Assembly (NCBI GenBank): GCA_963921195.1
Contig: OY992540.1
Coordinates: forward strand, 197,208,328 to 197,272,327
Source: Pegoplata infirma
Taxonomy: Eukaryota; Arthropoda; Insecta; Diptera; Anthomyiidae
Direction: 5' to 3'
DNA: 64,000 nucleotides
Shown: in pieces, positions 15,605 through 26,809 of the stretch
Layout: the number at the start of each line of letters is the position of its first letter
How positions within the stretch are numbered: position 1 is the first letter of the stretch
Position numbers and translations under genes: made by a program
Notes under the pieces: model-generated
Told to the model about the DNA's origin: nothing
Databases searched by the model: none
Seen by the model: the letters and a program-made list of their open reading frames with translations, nothing else

Positions 15605-16242
15605 TAATCTTTAGAAGACACAATTTTCTTCTTCAATCAGAAAAACACAAACAAGAATCAATTTATAATTTTTATGTTAATATTATTTAGGAAATACCTT
15701 TAAAAGTGTTTAAAACAAATTGTCAGCAAATAAAAAGTCATTGGATTTCCCGATAATCCACAAAAAAAACTTTTTTTATAGCTAGATGAAAAAAAATACG
15801 CTAGCTTTAGTCTGAAAATCGCCAAACTGCAACACTTTTTTTTTGTTTATATCGAACTTAAGGGATTTTTTTTTGGTTTGATCAAACGTCCAGTTCGATG
15901 GCGGACTTAGCAAAGGGAATTTAAGAGCGGCTTTAACAGAAGAAGAGCGAGTTCAGATCTCTTTAGTATTGATACTCTTTGCTGGTGTGTTATTTTAAAA
16001 AAGTCGCAGGATGCCACCTCAGTTTGACTATATAAGCAAACGATTAACAGAAAAGGAAATGAAAAATAAATGTTTTCACTTTTTTAAAACCAATAATTTT
16101 AGTAACTTGGGTTTGTAACTTGGATAATAACTCACCTCTTGGTGAATCAAAAAATATTCACCAGCTGGAGAATAAAACGTAATATAATTATTTTCATCAA
16201 TTTTTTTTCGTCAATATTTTTTTTAATCAATATTTTTTAATC

Positions 16243-17058
16243 CTACACCACTCTGTGGTACAGGGTAAAATGAGTTTGTGCTGATGTTTGTAACTACCCG
16301 AAATATTAGTCCTAGACCTACCTTCAAGTATACCGATCGACTCAGAATTACTTTTTGAGTCGATTTAGTGATGTCCGTCCGTCTGTCCGTCTGTCCATCT
16401 ATCGGTGAAAGCACGATACAGGTCGCAATTTTCAATCAATTGACTTGAAATTTGAAACTTAAGCATCTTTTGGCCCAAGGACGAAGCATATTGAAATTGG
16501 AGAAAATCGGTCCATTTAAGACCCCCAAACAAACACCCTTTTTGGATTCGGCTTAAATGACTCTAAAAACAGTATTATAATAGATATCGCCTTGAAATTT
16601 AGCAGGTAATCAAATTTTGTATACACGAATCACCGTTCTAAATTTCAAAGGAATCGGGTTAGTCCTTCTGGTAGTCCTCATACAAACCACCCTCCCGATA
16701 TTCTCATAATTCCCTCAAAATTTATAAAAAAAAGAAATATTTGATAAAAATTTTATTTTAAGGTGTTAAACGTGTACTTTTGTAACCTTATCAAATCGGA
16801 ATATAATTGGACCACTTTTGGACTTAGTCCTCCATATAAAAATTTCGACCGATATTCAGTTAAATCGGTCTATTGACAAAAAAAATAAACCAATTCCACT
16901 AAAATTTGATCTGTGTGTGTTTTCAACACTAAATAAAGATCTAACAAAAGACAGACCCAAGCGGTCCATGTTTGGACTTGGGATCCATTTTCCGGAAAAC
17001 ACTGGTGTAGGGTATCATATGGACAGTCTTGACAGACTATAACTTCTTACTTGTTTTT
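16243..17058 (-). mobile_element. Mini-me relative (TACACCACT/GTGTAGGGTA subfamily), reverse orientation
   Basis: The left end has a hairpin TACACCACTCTGTGGTA with AGGGTA. Inside are ACCCGAAATATTAGTCC, AAGTATACCGATCGACTCAG and a GTCY microsatellite GTCCGTCCGTCTGTCCGTCT (16375-16399). The right end, read on the minus strand, is AACAAGTAAGAAGTTATAGT then TGATACCCTACACC. The order of parts is the same as in the main mini-me-type family, but the sequence has diverged strongly. It lies inside the T-rich core of an EF repeat. Confidence 0.7.
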
Positions 17059-18180
17059 TAATCAATATTTTTTTATCAATATTTTTTTAATCATTATTTT
17101 TTTTCATTAATATTTTTTTTCATAATTTTTTTTATCAATATTTTTTTCATACATTTTTTTAGTCAATATTTTTTTCTTTCAATATTTTTTTCCATTAATA
17201 TTTTTTTTAATCAATAATTTTTTTAATCAATAATTTTTTTTATTCAATAATTTTTTTAATCAATATTTTTTTTTCATCAATATTTTTTTTTAATTAATAT
17301 TTTTTTTATCAATATATTTTTTCATCAATATTTTTTTCATCGATATTTTTTTTCATCAATAGTTTTTTTATTAATCCATCAATATTTTTTTTCCTTCAAT
17401 ATTTTTTTTTAATCAAAAATTTTTTTCATATTTATTTTTTTCATGAATATTTTGTTTCATCAATATTTTTTTTTTCATAAATTTTTTTCATCATTATTTT
17501 TGTTCCATCAATATGTTTTTTAATCAATTAATTTTTTTTAGTGAATATTTTATTTTATCAATATTTTTTTTATCAATCTTTTTTTTTATCAATATTTTTC
17601 ATTATCAATAGTTTTTTATAAATATTTTTTTTATAAATATTTTTTTTTCATCAATTTTTTTTATCATTTTTTTCATCATTATTTTTTTTATAAATTTTTT
17701 TTTTCATCAACATTTTTTTTTTTTTTTCAATAATAATTTTTTTCCATCAATATTTTTTTGTCATTAATATTTTTTTTATCAATATTTGTTTTCCATCAAT
17801 ATTTTTTTCGTCAATTATTATTATTTTTATCCATCAATATTTTTTTTCATCAATATAAATTTTTCATCAATGTTTTTCTTCATCAATTTTTTTTTATAAA
17901 TATTTTTTTTTCTCATCATTATTTTTTTTTTTTCATCAATGTTTTTTTTATCAATATTTTTTTTAATCAATAATTTTTTTAACCAATATTTTATTTCATC
18001 AATATTTTCTTCTCATCAGTATTCTTTTCATCAATTTAATGAATTTATTTTTTGTCATAAATTTTTTTTTCATAATTTATTTTTTTCATCAATGGTTTTT
18101 TTCATAAATTTTTTTTCAATAAATTTTTTTTTATCGAGAATATTTTTTCATTAAAAACTTTTTTTCATCAAAAATTACAA
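17059..18180. repeat. T-rich degenerate tandem tract (ATCAATATTTTTTTT-like)
   Basis: About 1.1 kb of loosely tandem 15-20 bp units of the type CATCAATATTTTTTT. Apparent ORFs at 17758-18154 are low-complexity F/I/N artefacts. The tract is the core of an EF repeat, of the same kind as those at 29.3-30.8, 32.9, 40.4, 50.2, 52.3 and 58.2 kb. Confidence 0.85.
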
Positions 18181-18312
18181 ATTAATATATCGTTATTTTT
18201 TGCTAGAAAAATTTTGCTTCGGAAAGAGCACCTATTTATAGTACAGCAAAATATTATCATAACTTAATGATTTGGGCAAGAGTACAAACTTTGCAGACAT
18301 TTTTTTATAGTG
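18181..18312 (-). mobile_element. EF repeat, F-block end (diverged)
   Basis: AAAATATTATCATAACTTAA, then GATTTGGGCAAGAGTACAAA, matches the outer end of the F block seen at 53250-53300 and 58750-58795. It closes the EF copy that starts at 14840. Confidence 0.5.
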
Positions 18313-19186
18313 TACGTCGCAGTTTCAGCCCTAAGGTCTAGATATCTCCTTTAATAGAGTGTATAATGGTGATTAAAAAACAGAGACAATACGTATAAAA
18401 CCATGGGATGATAAAAAAACAATAGCCGAAAATATACACAGCCTGCTAGTGAATAAAAAATTGTGAAAAAAAAATTCATAAAGACAAGTTACCATAAGAT
18501 TACAAAAGGAGGAATAAAAATCGTGACTGTCATTGAAATTAAAGAAGATGTATATCTATCCCAGAGCAAAAAAAAAAAAAACAGAAAAAATAACTAGAAA
18601 CAGTAGGAATCTATGAATATTCTTACATAAAGTATGAAATATCGTAAGTAAAACGAAAGTTTACAAAAAAAAAAAAAAATAGAAAACTCTAAATTCTCAA
18701 TGCATTTTACGTTGGCATTTAAGTGTGAAATGGAAGTTTATTTTTCATTTTGGTAAACTTTAAACGTGACTTATAACAGAAATGCAAAAAAAGAATTGGC
18801 AAAAGAAAAGTACTGAAATTAAAAAAGTTTTTAAATAAAATGGCAGTATTTAATATTAAGAAAACTAACTTCAGTTTGTTCCATTAAACTAATGAGTGGA
18901 AAATGTTAATGCAATTCATATAATTTATGGCCATAAGTGGCCAAATAATAGAAGAAGGATTGTATAAAGCTTAAAAGGAATAAAAGGATTTGCTTTTGAT
19001 TTAGTGCTTTTTTTTAAAAATTTAATGGTTGTCCAATAGGAAAAAATGGAATTAAGTATAACAAGAGTATCATGCTTCATTTAAGTCCTTCACAAAAACT
19101 ATTGAGTATGATTTAAATAATAAAATTAAAACCATGTTCCTTTCGCAAAGACAATATCTTTATGAGAGGACAAGGACTGATCTATA
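18313..19186. other. AT-rich spacer, nothing recognised
   Basis: About 0.9 kb with no supported gene, RNA or mobile-element end. Confidence 0.4.
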
Positions 19187-19984
19187 CACTCAAAGAAAAA
19201 TTCTTCATCACTTGCTGTCATCAATTTTGATGACAAATTTCTTCATATTAATGAAGCTTTTCTTCAATATGATGAAAAATGTCATCGAAATTGAAAAAAC
19301 ATCATATCATCAAAAAAGTGTCATAATTTTGCCTTTCAATATATTTTTTTTTTAATCATTAAAATAATATTAAAATAAATAAAACTATTGAACAAATATA
19401 TTAAAAAATATATAAAAAAAAATAAAAACAATCCTGCCCTAGCTGGGACTTGAAGCCACGGGTCCCTAATTATAGTATTTGGTGTCGACGCCTTAGCTAG
19501 TTCAGCTTTCTATAGATGAAAGTCTCGTACCACTACATAGTTACATAACGTTAAACGTTTGCTAATGTGTATATGTAAAGACTCACAATTTTTTGTTATA
19601 TACATACATACACATTTGCTTATGGGGGTTTGTAGACACACACATTTTATTATTGTACAATATCACTCCCTTTCCCTCTCACAGCTTTTAGAAGAGCATA
19701 CACTCAGAGTTACATTTTTCGTCCAATGTAGCTTGTCATCAATATGATGAAGCGGTATCATCAATAACTTTTATTTATTTGAAAATTGAAAAATAAGAAA
19801 AAAAATAAAAAAAAAAATTTTGTTATTTTGATTTGATTTTATTTAATTTATTTTTATTTATTTACAATTGTTTGTTACATATTGAAAAAAAGTTTAATCA
19901 ATATGAAGAAATTTGTCATCAAAATTGATGACAGCAAGTGATGAAACCGTATCATCAATATGATGAAGCATTTTTCTTTGAGTG
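19187..19984. mobile_element. TIR element with CACTCAAAGAAAAAT ends, TSD TA
   Basis: 798 bp with ends CACTCAAAGAAAAATTCTTC and, on the minus strand, CACTCAAAGAAAAATGCTTC. It is flanked by TA on both sides (19185-19186, 19985-19986). Subterminal sequence is rich in GATGA/TCATC blocks that also occur inverted, for example GTCATCAATTTTGATGAC. A TA duplication suggests Tc1/mariner, but the CACT ends are also compatible with other superfamilies; no transposase is present. Confidence 0.75.
19433..19506 (-). ncRNA. tRNA-like relic, minus strand
   Basis: On the minus strand TAGCTAAGGCGTCGACACC resembles an A box region and GGCTTCAAGTCCC a B box, with an acceptor-like AGCTAGGGCAGG downstream. It sits inside the TIR element at 19187-19984 and is probably a decayed tRNA-derived insert. 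Confidence 0.4.
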
Positions 19985-20366
19985 TAGTTTTATTATTATT
20001 TGTTAATGTTCTGTAGACAATTGGCTAGAGGCTAAGCCCAACAAACAAGAGGTCCGGCGTTCAAATCTTGGTGGATACGAAAAAAAAATATAAGTTTTTA
20101 AAAATTAGAAAATAACAAACAATTGTAAGTCAATAAAAATAAATTAAATAAAATCAAATAACAAAAATAAAAATAAATTAAATAAAATCAAATAACAAAA
20201 AAAATATATTTTTTTATTTTTTTTTTCTTATTTTTCAAATAAAAAAATTTTATTGATGACACCGCTTCATCATATTGATGACAAGTTATAATGGACAAAA
20301 AATGATGTAACATTTCATCATATTGGTGCATCTTTTCATCAATACGAAGAAGCTTTTTTTTGAGTG
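19736..20366. repeat. Inverted duplication joined to a second CACTCAA-type end
   Basis: AT-rich sequence at 19760-19880 (including TTTTGTTATTTTGATTTGAT and TTTACAATTGTTTGTT) recurs in reverse complement at 20110-20235. It continues into GATGACACCGCTTCATC-type sequence that ends TTTTTTTTGAGTG at 20366, like the right end of the neighbouring TIR element. A second, partial, rearranged copy of that element is the simplest reading. Confidence 0.65.
20019..20080 (+). ncRNA. tRNA-like relic, plus strand
   Basis: TGGCTAGAGGC (20022-20032) and GGCGTTCAAATCT (20056-20068) are degenerate A- and B-box-like sequences at tRNA spacing. This is the third tRNA-like patch within 5 kb. It does not fold as an intact tRNA. 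Confidence 0.4.
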
Positions 20367-21020
20367 AAGAGTGCAGCTGAATAGTTATTAGAAGATAACA
20401 CTGTGCAACACGATTTGTATCTTGGATGGGACCAAAGGTTTTGAAAACTTAGCGCGAGTTCTTTTTTTATGGCCCACTGAAGTTTTTAAATTTATTTCAA
20501 AGACGTTTTGAATAAGTCAAAAAAAGAGTATTAACTCTAGTTCTGAGTTAAGTAATGTTAAGATATGTCTTTAGTGAAATTTGATAGCGGTTCTTTTTTT
20601 AGAATATATTATGAAATTTTTTTAGGGGTAATTTTTGTCCATTTTCCAAATACACTTAAAGAACACCACTAAAACGTGGAATGTACATTTTCGTCTCCGC
20701 GCTTTGAGATTTGAAACTCCTAAAACCAATCCACTTTTCTTGCTTAATTTTGTTTTTTTATTTTAGTTTCTTCCTTTTTATTTCTGGAGGAAATGTAATT
20801 TTTACTTGATATTTTACCTTTACCCCTGTTAACCCATTTTTTGTAATATTTTTATATAAAGCGAAAATGTTATAAATTGAAAAAATAAATATAAACAAAT
20901 AAAACCAAAAAAAAAAACTAATGTCTATAAAATTCAAATTTCCGACAAGGGTGTTGAATTCACACATTTCCTATACGTGTGAGCAAAATTGTGGTGAATA
21001 AAAAAGGGAGAAAATTCACC
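20367..21020. other. Spacer, nothing recognised
   Basis: No gene or repeat supported; the short open frame at 20758-20967 is AT-driven and has no recognisable domain. Confidence 0.4.
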
Positions 21021-21026
21021 ATTTGG

Positions 21027-21330
21027 AGTTTCGATACTGTATATACTGTGACTACGGTGTGCCAAAATATTTGAATTGGGAGCGTCTGTCACATCTCGAC
21101 TTGTTAATAAGGGCACACCACAGGGAGATGTTCTTTCGCTTGGAAAAATTCATTAAATCCAATGCTGTTTTCTCTGGAAGCGATAGCGGTAAAGGGAAGC
21201 TCCTACCAACATTAAGAAACATTCTTCACGATTCTCTGAAATATCTGTATAAATGAGGCAAGAGCCAGTTGTCTGTGAATTAATCTAAGTAAAACTGAGA
21301 TAAAAAATATGAAAACATTAATTAAGGTGA
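21027..21330 (+). pseudogene. LINE reverse transcriptase fragment (duplicate of the downstream one)
   Basis: The stretch with GTGTGCCAAAATATTTGAATTGGGAGCGTC, reported here in short form as TTTGAATTGGGAGCGTCTGT, followed by GGGCACACCACAGGGAG, matches 21537-21830 through the same RT segment (a decayed GTPQGGVL motif) and the following ACTGAGATAAA-like part. It lacks the middle containing the YADD-like box. It is a partial tandem copy of the same LINE relic. Confidence 0.65.
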
Positions 21331-21379
21331 CTAAAAACTTCAGGCCCTATAAATCCCCTAAATCCCATATAAAACTCCC

Positions 21380-23190
21380 ACACAGTTACGAAGGATTTGA
21401 TACCAATAAGTCTATCATCATGTGCGTTAAAGACAGTGGAACTAATGAAAGACGCGTATTTGCGTAGGTTGCTTTGAATAGTAGAACAACGAAGACAGTT
21501 CTTCGTGATCGCTTTCGATGAAGCAGACCACTTCGATGTGCCATAAAATTTGAATTGGGAGCGTCTGTCATATCTCGACTTGTCAGTAAGGGCACACCAC
21601 AGGGAGGTGTTCTTTCGTCGCTTCTTTGGAACATGCTAATGAATTCAATGCTGCTCTCTTCAAAAGCACGTGGTTGTCATATTATCTCATATATGGTGAC
21701 TATGTCGCGATAACGGTACGCCAAATTTCCTGCCTTCATTAAGGAACATTTTTTACGGTTCTCTGAAAGATCTGTCTGTATGGGACAAGAGAGAGTTGTA
21801 TGGAAATTAATCAAATAAAACTGAACTTGTTTTATTTACAAGGAAAATTATGAATCCTGACTTTGATCCTGCCTATCATGACAACACTAAAAGCGCCTTC
21901 TCAGATGGAAGCAAATATCTTGGAGTATTTCTGGAAAGGATGTTGAATTTCAGGCGTAATATTGAGAAACGGTAGAACGATTGCTTTGTATTCCTATGAA
22001 AGGGCCATTGTCTGGTTGCCTGCTTTAGAGACAAAAGGGAATTGTGTCTCCATTACGAAGGCACATATAATGGCGTCGATGGGCATCATTGGTGCTCTTC
22101 GTACTACACCTAAGGCTGTATTAGAAATCCTCCTTCACCTGATTCCATTGGACATATTGGGTAGGCAGTATGCGGCTACGTCGGCAATTCGACTTAATAG
22201 CACACTGCATTGGAGGAGCAGCGATTGTGACCATAGCGCGATCTTGAAGAAGATAACAATACCACAAATGTGGACTGTGCTCACTCTATTGAGCGCCACT
22301 TTACCATTACGATACCATCTAGGGAGTCTTGGAGGAGGGGAATGCCGGGTAGAAGGCTCGAAGATTGCCGGATCATTGCAGTGTTTACCTGTAAGATATG
22401 CTGGCAATGGAGGAAGTGGCTGACTGGTTGAGCTGCAATGTATTGTCTACAACTGCTGTCATCATCTATTCTGACAGTCAAGCCGCGGTCAAGTGCCTGG
22501 AGTCAATGTTTCTGAAAACAATATCTGCCCTTAACTGCAGCACGTCTTTAAAGATGTCCAAGCAGTTTAACATACGACTCATATGGGTTGCAGGGCACAG
22601 AGACATTCGAGGTAATTGAAAGCTGACGAGCTTGCAAGACTGGGAACAATCTTACAGGTTCCAACAGAATTGTAATGTTTTAGTATGCCTCTAGAAACTT
22701 GCAAGCAAAATCTACGGCTTTGTTTCCCGACGGAGACCAAGTGGATGGACGTGTGAGACAACACGAGAGATTTGGCCTTCTCTTAATCAGAAGCGCACAA
22801 ATAAGCTGATATCGCTTCCAAGAGGATAGATTTCGACATTGGTTTCTATAATTACCGGATACAGTCTTATAGGGAAGCACGCAGAGCGGTAAATGTGCCG
22901 TCGAATGACTTTTTCCGTAGTTGAATGGTTGAAAAGGAGTTGAAAAGGAGTTGGAAACTATCGAACACCTAATCTACCATTGCCGGCACCTTCTGGTCAA
23001 AGATATGCTTCACTGGGATCTAGGGAGCTGCAAGATTTTTCTGGCTTGTTGGATGAGTCAAAATTCAATATCTTAGGAATTTCATTAGATGCTCAAATTT
23101 GTCTAACGGCAGGTAGTAGTAGGGAAACCTATTAGTTCCGTGGTACTACAACGGACCTCAGAGTCTACTTGTGTTGACGTAAAATATTAG
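21380..23190 (+). pseudogene. Decayed LINE ORF2 with RNase H (LOA-like)
   Basis: Fragments of one ORF2 appear in correct order in shifting frames. The RT motif GTPQGGVL is at 21591-21614, and a mutated catalytic box YGDYVA (expected YADD) starts at 21692 in a different frame. Then come the thumb-like GIIGALRTTPKAVLEILLH, the RNase H motifs IYSDSQAAVKCLES (about 22460) and IWVAGHRDIRGN (about 22580), a stop, then KADELARLGT. A C-terminal TIEHLIYHC (about 22957) is a CCHC remnant. The tail ends near CTTACAACCTAACCTCG. RNase H downstream of RT points to the LOA (or I) group, not R1. Many stops and frameshifts show it is old and inactive. Confidence 0.8.
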
Positions 23191-23880
23191 CAGTCACTTA
23201 CAACCTAACCTCGTAGTTTCAGAAATTCCTTAAAATCTATTTGAAAGTGTTTTTTTCGATGAAGGATCCTACATCAAAGAATCCATATTTTATGACAATT
23301 CTTTCACGTGATAAAAAAAGTACCAAATTACACTTTTTAAGCTTGATAAAATCAAAATTTTCTACATAAACAATTTTTAATCACTTTGAACCCTTTGACA
23401 ATTATTACCTAAAATTCCTAAAACTCTGTTTTCTTACTGTTTTGTTTCGATGAAGGATTCCAAATTTCAATTTCAAATATCAAATTTTTTATCACCATTA
23501 TTTCGGAAGATCAAAAAAGTACCAAAGTACAATTTTTTACCCTCTTAGAATCGAAATTTTCAAAAGAGCATTTTAGTCGGATTGTTGTTGTTTGCTACAT
23601 TCCAAATTTCAAATTTCTAAAGCCATTATTAATACAAGTTTGTCGTCTTTTTAACCATTGAAGTCGGAATTCCTTAAATGTACCTGTTTCGGAAGGTTTT
23701 TTTTTTGGTGAAAGCCAATTATTTCAGGAGAAATAAAAAATGTATTAGAGTACATTATTTTACACAATTTTTTTTTCTTAGAAAGGAATTTTCGCAAAAG
23801 TACTATTTGTTTTTCCACCGGACAATCCTACATTCCTAATTTCAAGTTTCAAGGACCGTTATTTCAGGAAATATTACAGG
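23191..23880. repeat. Diverged tandem blocks with AAAGTACCAAATTACA motifs
   Basis: Three loosely similar blocks contain CGATGAAGGAT, TTTTATCACC and AAAAAAGTACCAAATTACA-like sequence (about 23250-23380, 23440-23560, 23690-23860). Related sequence occurs at 59200-59490. No coding potential. Confidence 0.45.
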
Positions 23881-23904
23881 TAAAAGCACTTACATAAAAA
23901 ATAC

Positions 23905-24012
23905 GGTTGTGAAAACCGAAATTCGGATGTAACAACCGTAATGCTGTTAAAACAACCGCAATACGGTTAAAACAACCGCAATACGGTTGTAACAACCGAT
24001 ATATTATGGTTG
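23905..24012. repeat. Short tandem of ACAACCGCAATACGGTT units
   Basis: About five copies of a roughly 22-bp unit built on AACAACCGCAATACGGTT, itself nearly palindromic (AACCG/CGGTT). Possibly the core of a small MITE, but no terminal duplication was identified. Confidence 0.55.
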
Positions 24013-24719
24013 TGACAATTGTATTTTTTATATTAGTGTGGATCTCTTTTCCAAACGATGATTTTTTGAAAAAAGGTAAATTTTCCAAACGTTTGAGCTC
24101 TCTCTACAAGCGACTCTTTAAAATTTTTCTATAATTTTTCCAAATATTAGTTTCTTTAGCACCATCGAAAAAATTCTGTCACTAAATTCGACAGCTTAAA
24201 AAATTCGGAAATTCTTAAATACGTGTTTACTGTGAATATTTAAAAATCCTTTTCTAAATCTAACAGCATCAACATATGCAATTGTATTTTCCATTTAAAT
24301 ATTTTTTCTAATTGCTTCACAGTCTGTTGAAACACTATTCAAATGCAGATTTGCAAATTGTGGTTTTTAACATTTGAAAAATACTTTTGAGCATTCAGAT
24401 TTAACATTCAATGTGTGTAGATTAACTTTTCCTTTCAAAAAAAAGAGGGGAAAATGTAAAACAATTAAACAAACCAACAAAATAGTCACTGACATTTAAA
24501 TGCAAATGATTATTGGCAGTTAAATACAAAGTATCTAGAAAGGCTTTTAACCTTATGAAGTCACCAGCTAACAAAATTCATGAACATTAAAAATGTAAAA
24601 AACATTATTTTTAACGTAGCTTGAGCCTATAAAAATGTTGGGATAATGATGAGGCAACTTTAATGATTGTTTTAAAATGAGGAATTTTAAGTAAAATTAT
24701 TGCTTCGAAATGTAAAGAA
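24013..24719. other. AT-rich spacer, nothing recognised
   Basis: No gene, RNA or element terminus supported. Confidence 0.4.
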
Positions 24720-25138
24720 AAAAAGTCTTGGAATCTTTAAATTTTTCTATAGGAAAAATCTGAGAATTTTTTGTTTATACAAAAATTTGAGAGGGAGATG
24801 GACAAAAAAGAAAAAAAAAAATAATTAAAGATTTTTTCTAGGAAAAATGTCAAGAATCTCCAAATTTTTCTATAGGAAAAATGTCGCGGAATCCTAGAAT
24901 TTTTCAATATGAAGGAACTCTTGGAATCTGTAAAATTTTTTAGAGAAACAATTTTTCGAAAAGAAATACATATCTGAATCCATAGAAAAAACCTAAGAAT
25001 TTTTTTTTGTAGGAAAAGTAGGAAAATTTTTCAGTAGAAAATGTTTCAGTATCTTTCTTTTTCGAAAAATCTTAAAGTTTTCTTTTGGAAAAATCTCAGC
25101 ATTTTCTTAAGAAATAATTTGAGAACTTTTGTATAGAA
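24720..25138. repeat. 36-bp minisatellite, diverged array
   Basis: About a dozen degraded units of the GAATCTGAGA...TTTTTCTATAGGAAAAATG type. The array is interrupted by a mini-me copy and a Harbinger-like MITE and continues at 26590-26760. Confidence 0.65.
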
Positions 25139-25967
25139 AACAAGTAGAAAAGTTAAATTCGACTTGGCCGAATCTATGAATACCCTCCTCAATGCCCTTT
25201 TTAAGTGATAGCAAATTTTCTAACGTAAAAAAATAACATTTTTGATTAGAAATATTTTATTTTGTGTAAAAAAAAATTTTTTTAAGTAATTTTTGAAAAA
25301 AAAAAAAAAATTACTAATTTTTTTTTGCGTGTAAATTTTTTTCTAAGTGTAAATTTTTTTTTAGTGTATTTTTTTTGTGTAAAAATATTTATGAATGACG
25401 AAAATACGTTGTAAAATATTTTTGGGACTTTCCAATGTTTTTAAAACATGTTTAACAGGTTTTCAATACGTGAATTTAAGGTGAAATTCACGGTTTTGTT
25501 AATAACTTTTGAACCACTAGACCGATTTGGCTGAAATTCAATACGAATTAGGCCAGGGGAACGAAAAATATATGTGTCAAGCTTCAGCATCCTCAAAATT
25601 GCCTTCAAAAGTTTGTGTGTTTTTTATCTCGTAAATTCACGAAAACCCCTTACCGAAATTCAGTCTTTTGCTCATAACTTTTGAACCAACGGACCTATTT
25701 CTCTGGCTTGCAATACCGACGTCACCAGGTGAATGCCCAACATATATGCCATACTTCAGGAGCCTCCGTAAAGTCTTTCAAAAGTTAGCGTGTTTTCAAC
25801 AGACAGACAGACGGACAGATGGACGGAAATCGCTAGATCGTCTTAAAATCGATCAAGGATCATGAATATATATACTTTGTGGGGTCCTAGACCAATATTT
25901 CGAAGTGTTACAAACGGAATGACAAACTTATATATACCCTCTACCACTAGAGTGGATGGTATAAAAA
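25139..25967 (+). mobile_element. Mini-me-type element, complete copy
   Basis: Starts AACAAGTAGAAAAGTTAAAT, then TTCGACTTGGCCGAA and ATACCCTCCTCAATGCCC. The body holds two TTTTGAACCA blocks. GACA/GACG units (25800-25826), core, TATATATA, GGGGTCCTAGACCAATATTT and a hairpin (25933-25963) follow. At about 830 bp it is the most compact complete copy in the window and a good reference for the uninterrupted state. No ORF. Confidence 0.85.
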
Positions 25968-25981
25968 TTATCAGAATCTTA

Positions 25982-26546
25982 CAAGGATGGTCTTTCACAG
26001 GGCACCCACGGATTGTCCTGAAACTTGCATATAGGAAAGAGGGGAGCAAAATAAGAGCTACATGTTTTTTATAGCTGCCCAATCTCAAATTTAGCGGGTC
26101 AAAGGGGAGGGGGAAAAACGGGATTTTTTTCGTTTTTTGAGGATTTTTTCCCATTTCTCCAAAAGAAACTATATGAACATTTTATACAGGTCGAAAGGTT
26201 TTTTGAAGCCCTATCCAATGGTGTACCGGTCGTGTCCAAATTCGGCTTTGTTAAATTCGTTTTTGTCAAAAATGTAGAAGAAGTATATTCGTACGACCAC
26301 CAAACTCATATATAATAATCTCTATCAAAATTAAGCAGACTCGTATTTTTTCGTTTGGCGAAATTCCTGCTAATTCGACTTTTATGCGGATTTTCCCGAA
26401 AGCCCTTATTTTTTTATAAGGTAGCAACCCGTTTTTAAATTTAAGATTGGGCAGCTAAAAAAACAGGTTACTCTTATTTTTTCCCCCTCATTCCCGTATT
26501 TAAGTTTCAGGACAATCGGTGGGTGCCCTGTGAAAGGCCTTCCTTG
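25982..26546. mobile_element. Harbinger-like MITE (TIR CAAGGAWGG, TSD TTA)
   Basis: 565 bp with inverted arms of about 120 bp, starting CAAGGATGGTCTTTCACAGG at the left and CAAGGAAGGCCTTTCACAGG on the minus strand at the right. Flanked by TTA on both sides (25979-25981, 26547-26549). A 3-bp TTA target is the signature of PIF/Harbinger. A truncated relative lies at 54040-54365. Confidence 0.8.
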
Positions 26547-26589
26547 TTAGTCTTTTTTACCAGCAATTTGACTAAAATTTGCTATTTTC

Positions 26590-26765
26590 TCTATAGAAAC
26601 TTTTTCTTTAAGATTTTTTTCAACAAGAAAAATTTCTTTGAGATTGAAACTTTTTCTATGTGAAAAATGTTTTTCAATCTGAAACTTTCCTATAGACAAA
26701 ATGTCTCAGAATATAAAAATGTTTCTATAGAAAAGTGTCTCAGAATCTGAAACTTAAAAAAAAAA
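26590..26765. repeat. 36-bp minisatellite, continuation
   Basis: Four to five diverged units with ATGTCTCAGAAT and TTTCTATAGAAA. Continuation of the array interrupted at 25139. Confidence 0.6.
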
Positions 26766-26809
26766 AAAATCGTCTCCGATCAGAAATCACTCCGTACCTT
26801 TAAGAAAAT

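Larger units (their letters stand above)
15027..15654 (+). mobile_element. Retrozyme/Penelope-like unit with 72-bp direct repeats
   Basis: The same 72 bp, starting TAGGGTAAATCCACATTTAA, occurs at 15027-15098 and 15583-15654 with no difference, 556 bp apart. The second copy starts at the base after the predicted hammerhead cleavage site (after C15582), and the first copy starts at the same base with no ribozyme upstream. The element's 5' end thus coincides with a ribozyme 3'-cleavage product, as in Penelope-like elements and retrozymes. Pol III-like A and B boxes lie inside. No ORF. Confidence 0.65.
14875..15981. mobile_element. Insertion in the E block with a 7-bp direct flank CTGGTGT
   Basis: 1,107 bp absent from the other E copies and flanked by CTGGTGT on both sides (the next base differs, so 7 of 8). 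The ends CAAGCTCTTTG and ATACTCTTTG share only a weak inverted relation, so the superfamily is not assigned, although a 7-8 bp duplication would fit hAT. It contains the direct-repeat/hammerhead unit at 15027-15654. Confidence 0.55.
14840..16195 (+). mobile_element. EF repeat, E block, split by a 1.1-kb insertion
   Basis: The E block begins AATGTTTTTAGGCTGGTGT near 14855, is cut after CTGGTGT (14868-14874) and resumes at 15982 with a second CTGGTGT, then TTTTAAAAAAGTCGCAGGAT onward to CACCAGCTGGAGAATAAAA near 16180. Four other E copies in the window (30776-31010, 41878-42118, 48096-48304, 58006-58235) read through the cut point. A T-rich tract follows, as in the other copies. Confidence 0.75.

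Noticed and set aside
17758..18154. F/N/I-rich membrane-protein-like ORFs
   Set aside because: Low-complexity translation of the T-rich CATCAATTTTTTTT tract. The same happens at 29.9, 50.2 and 52.3 kb.
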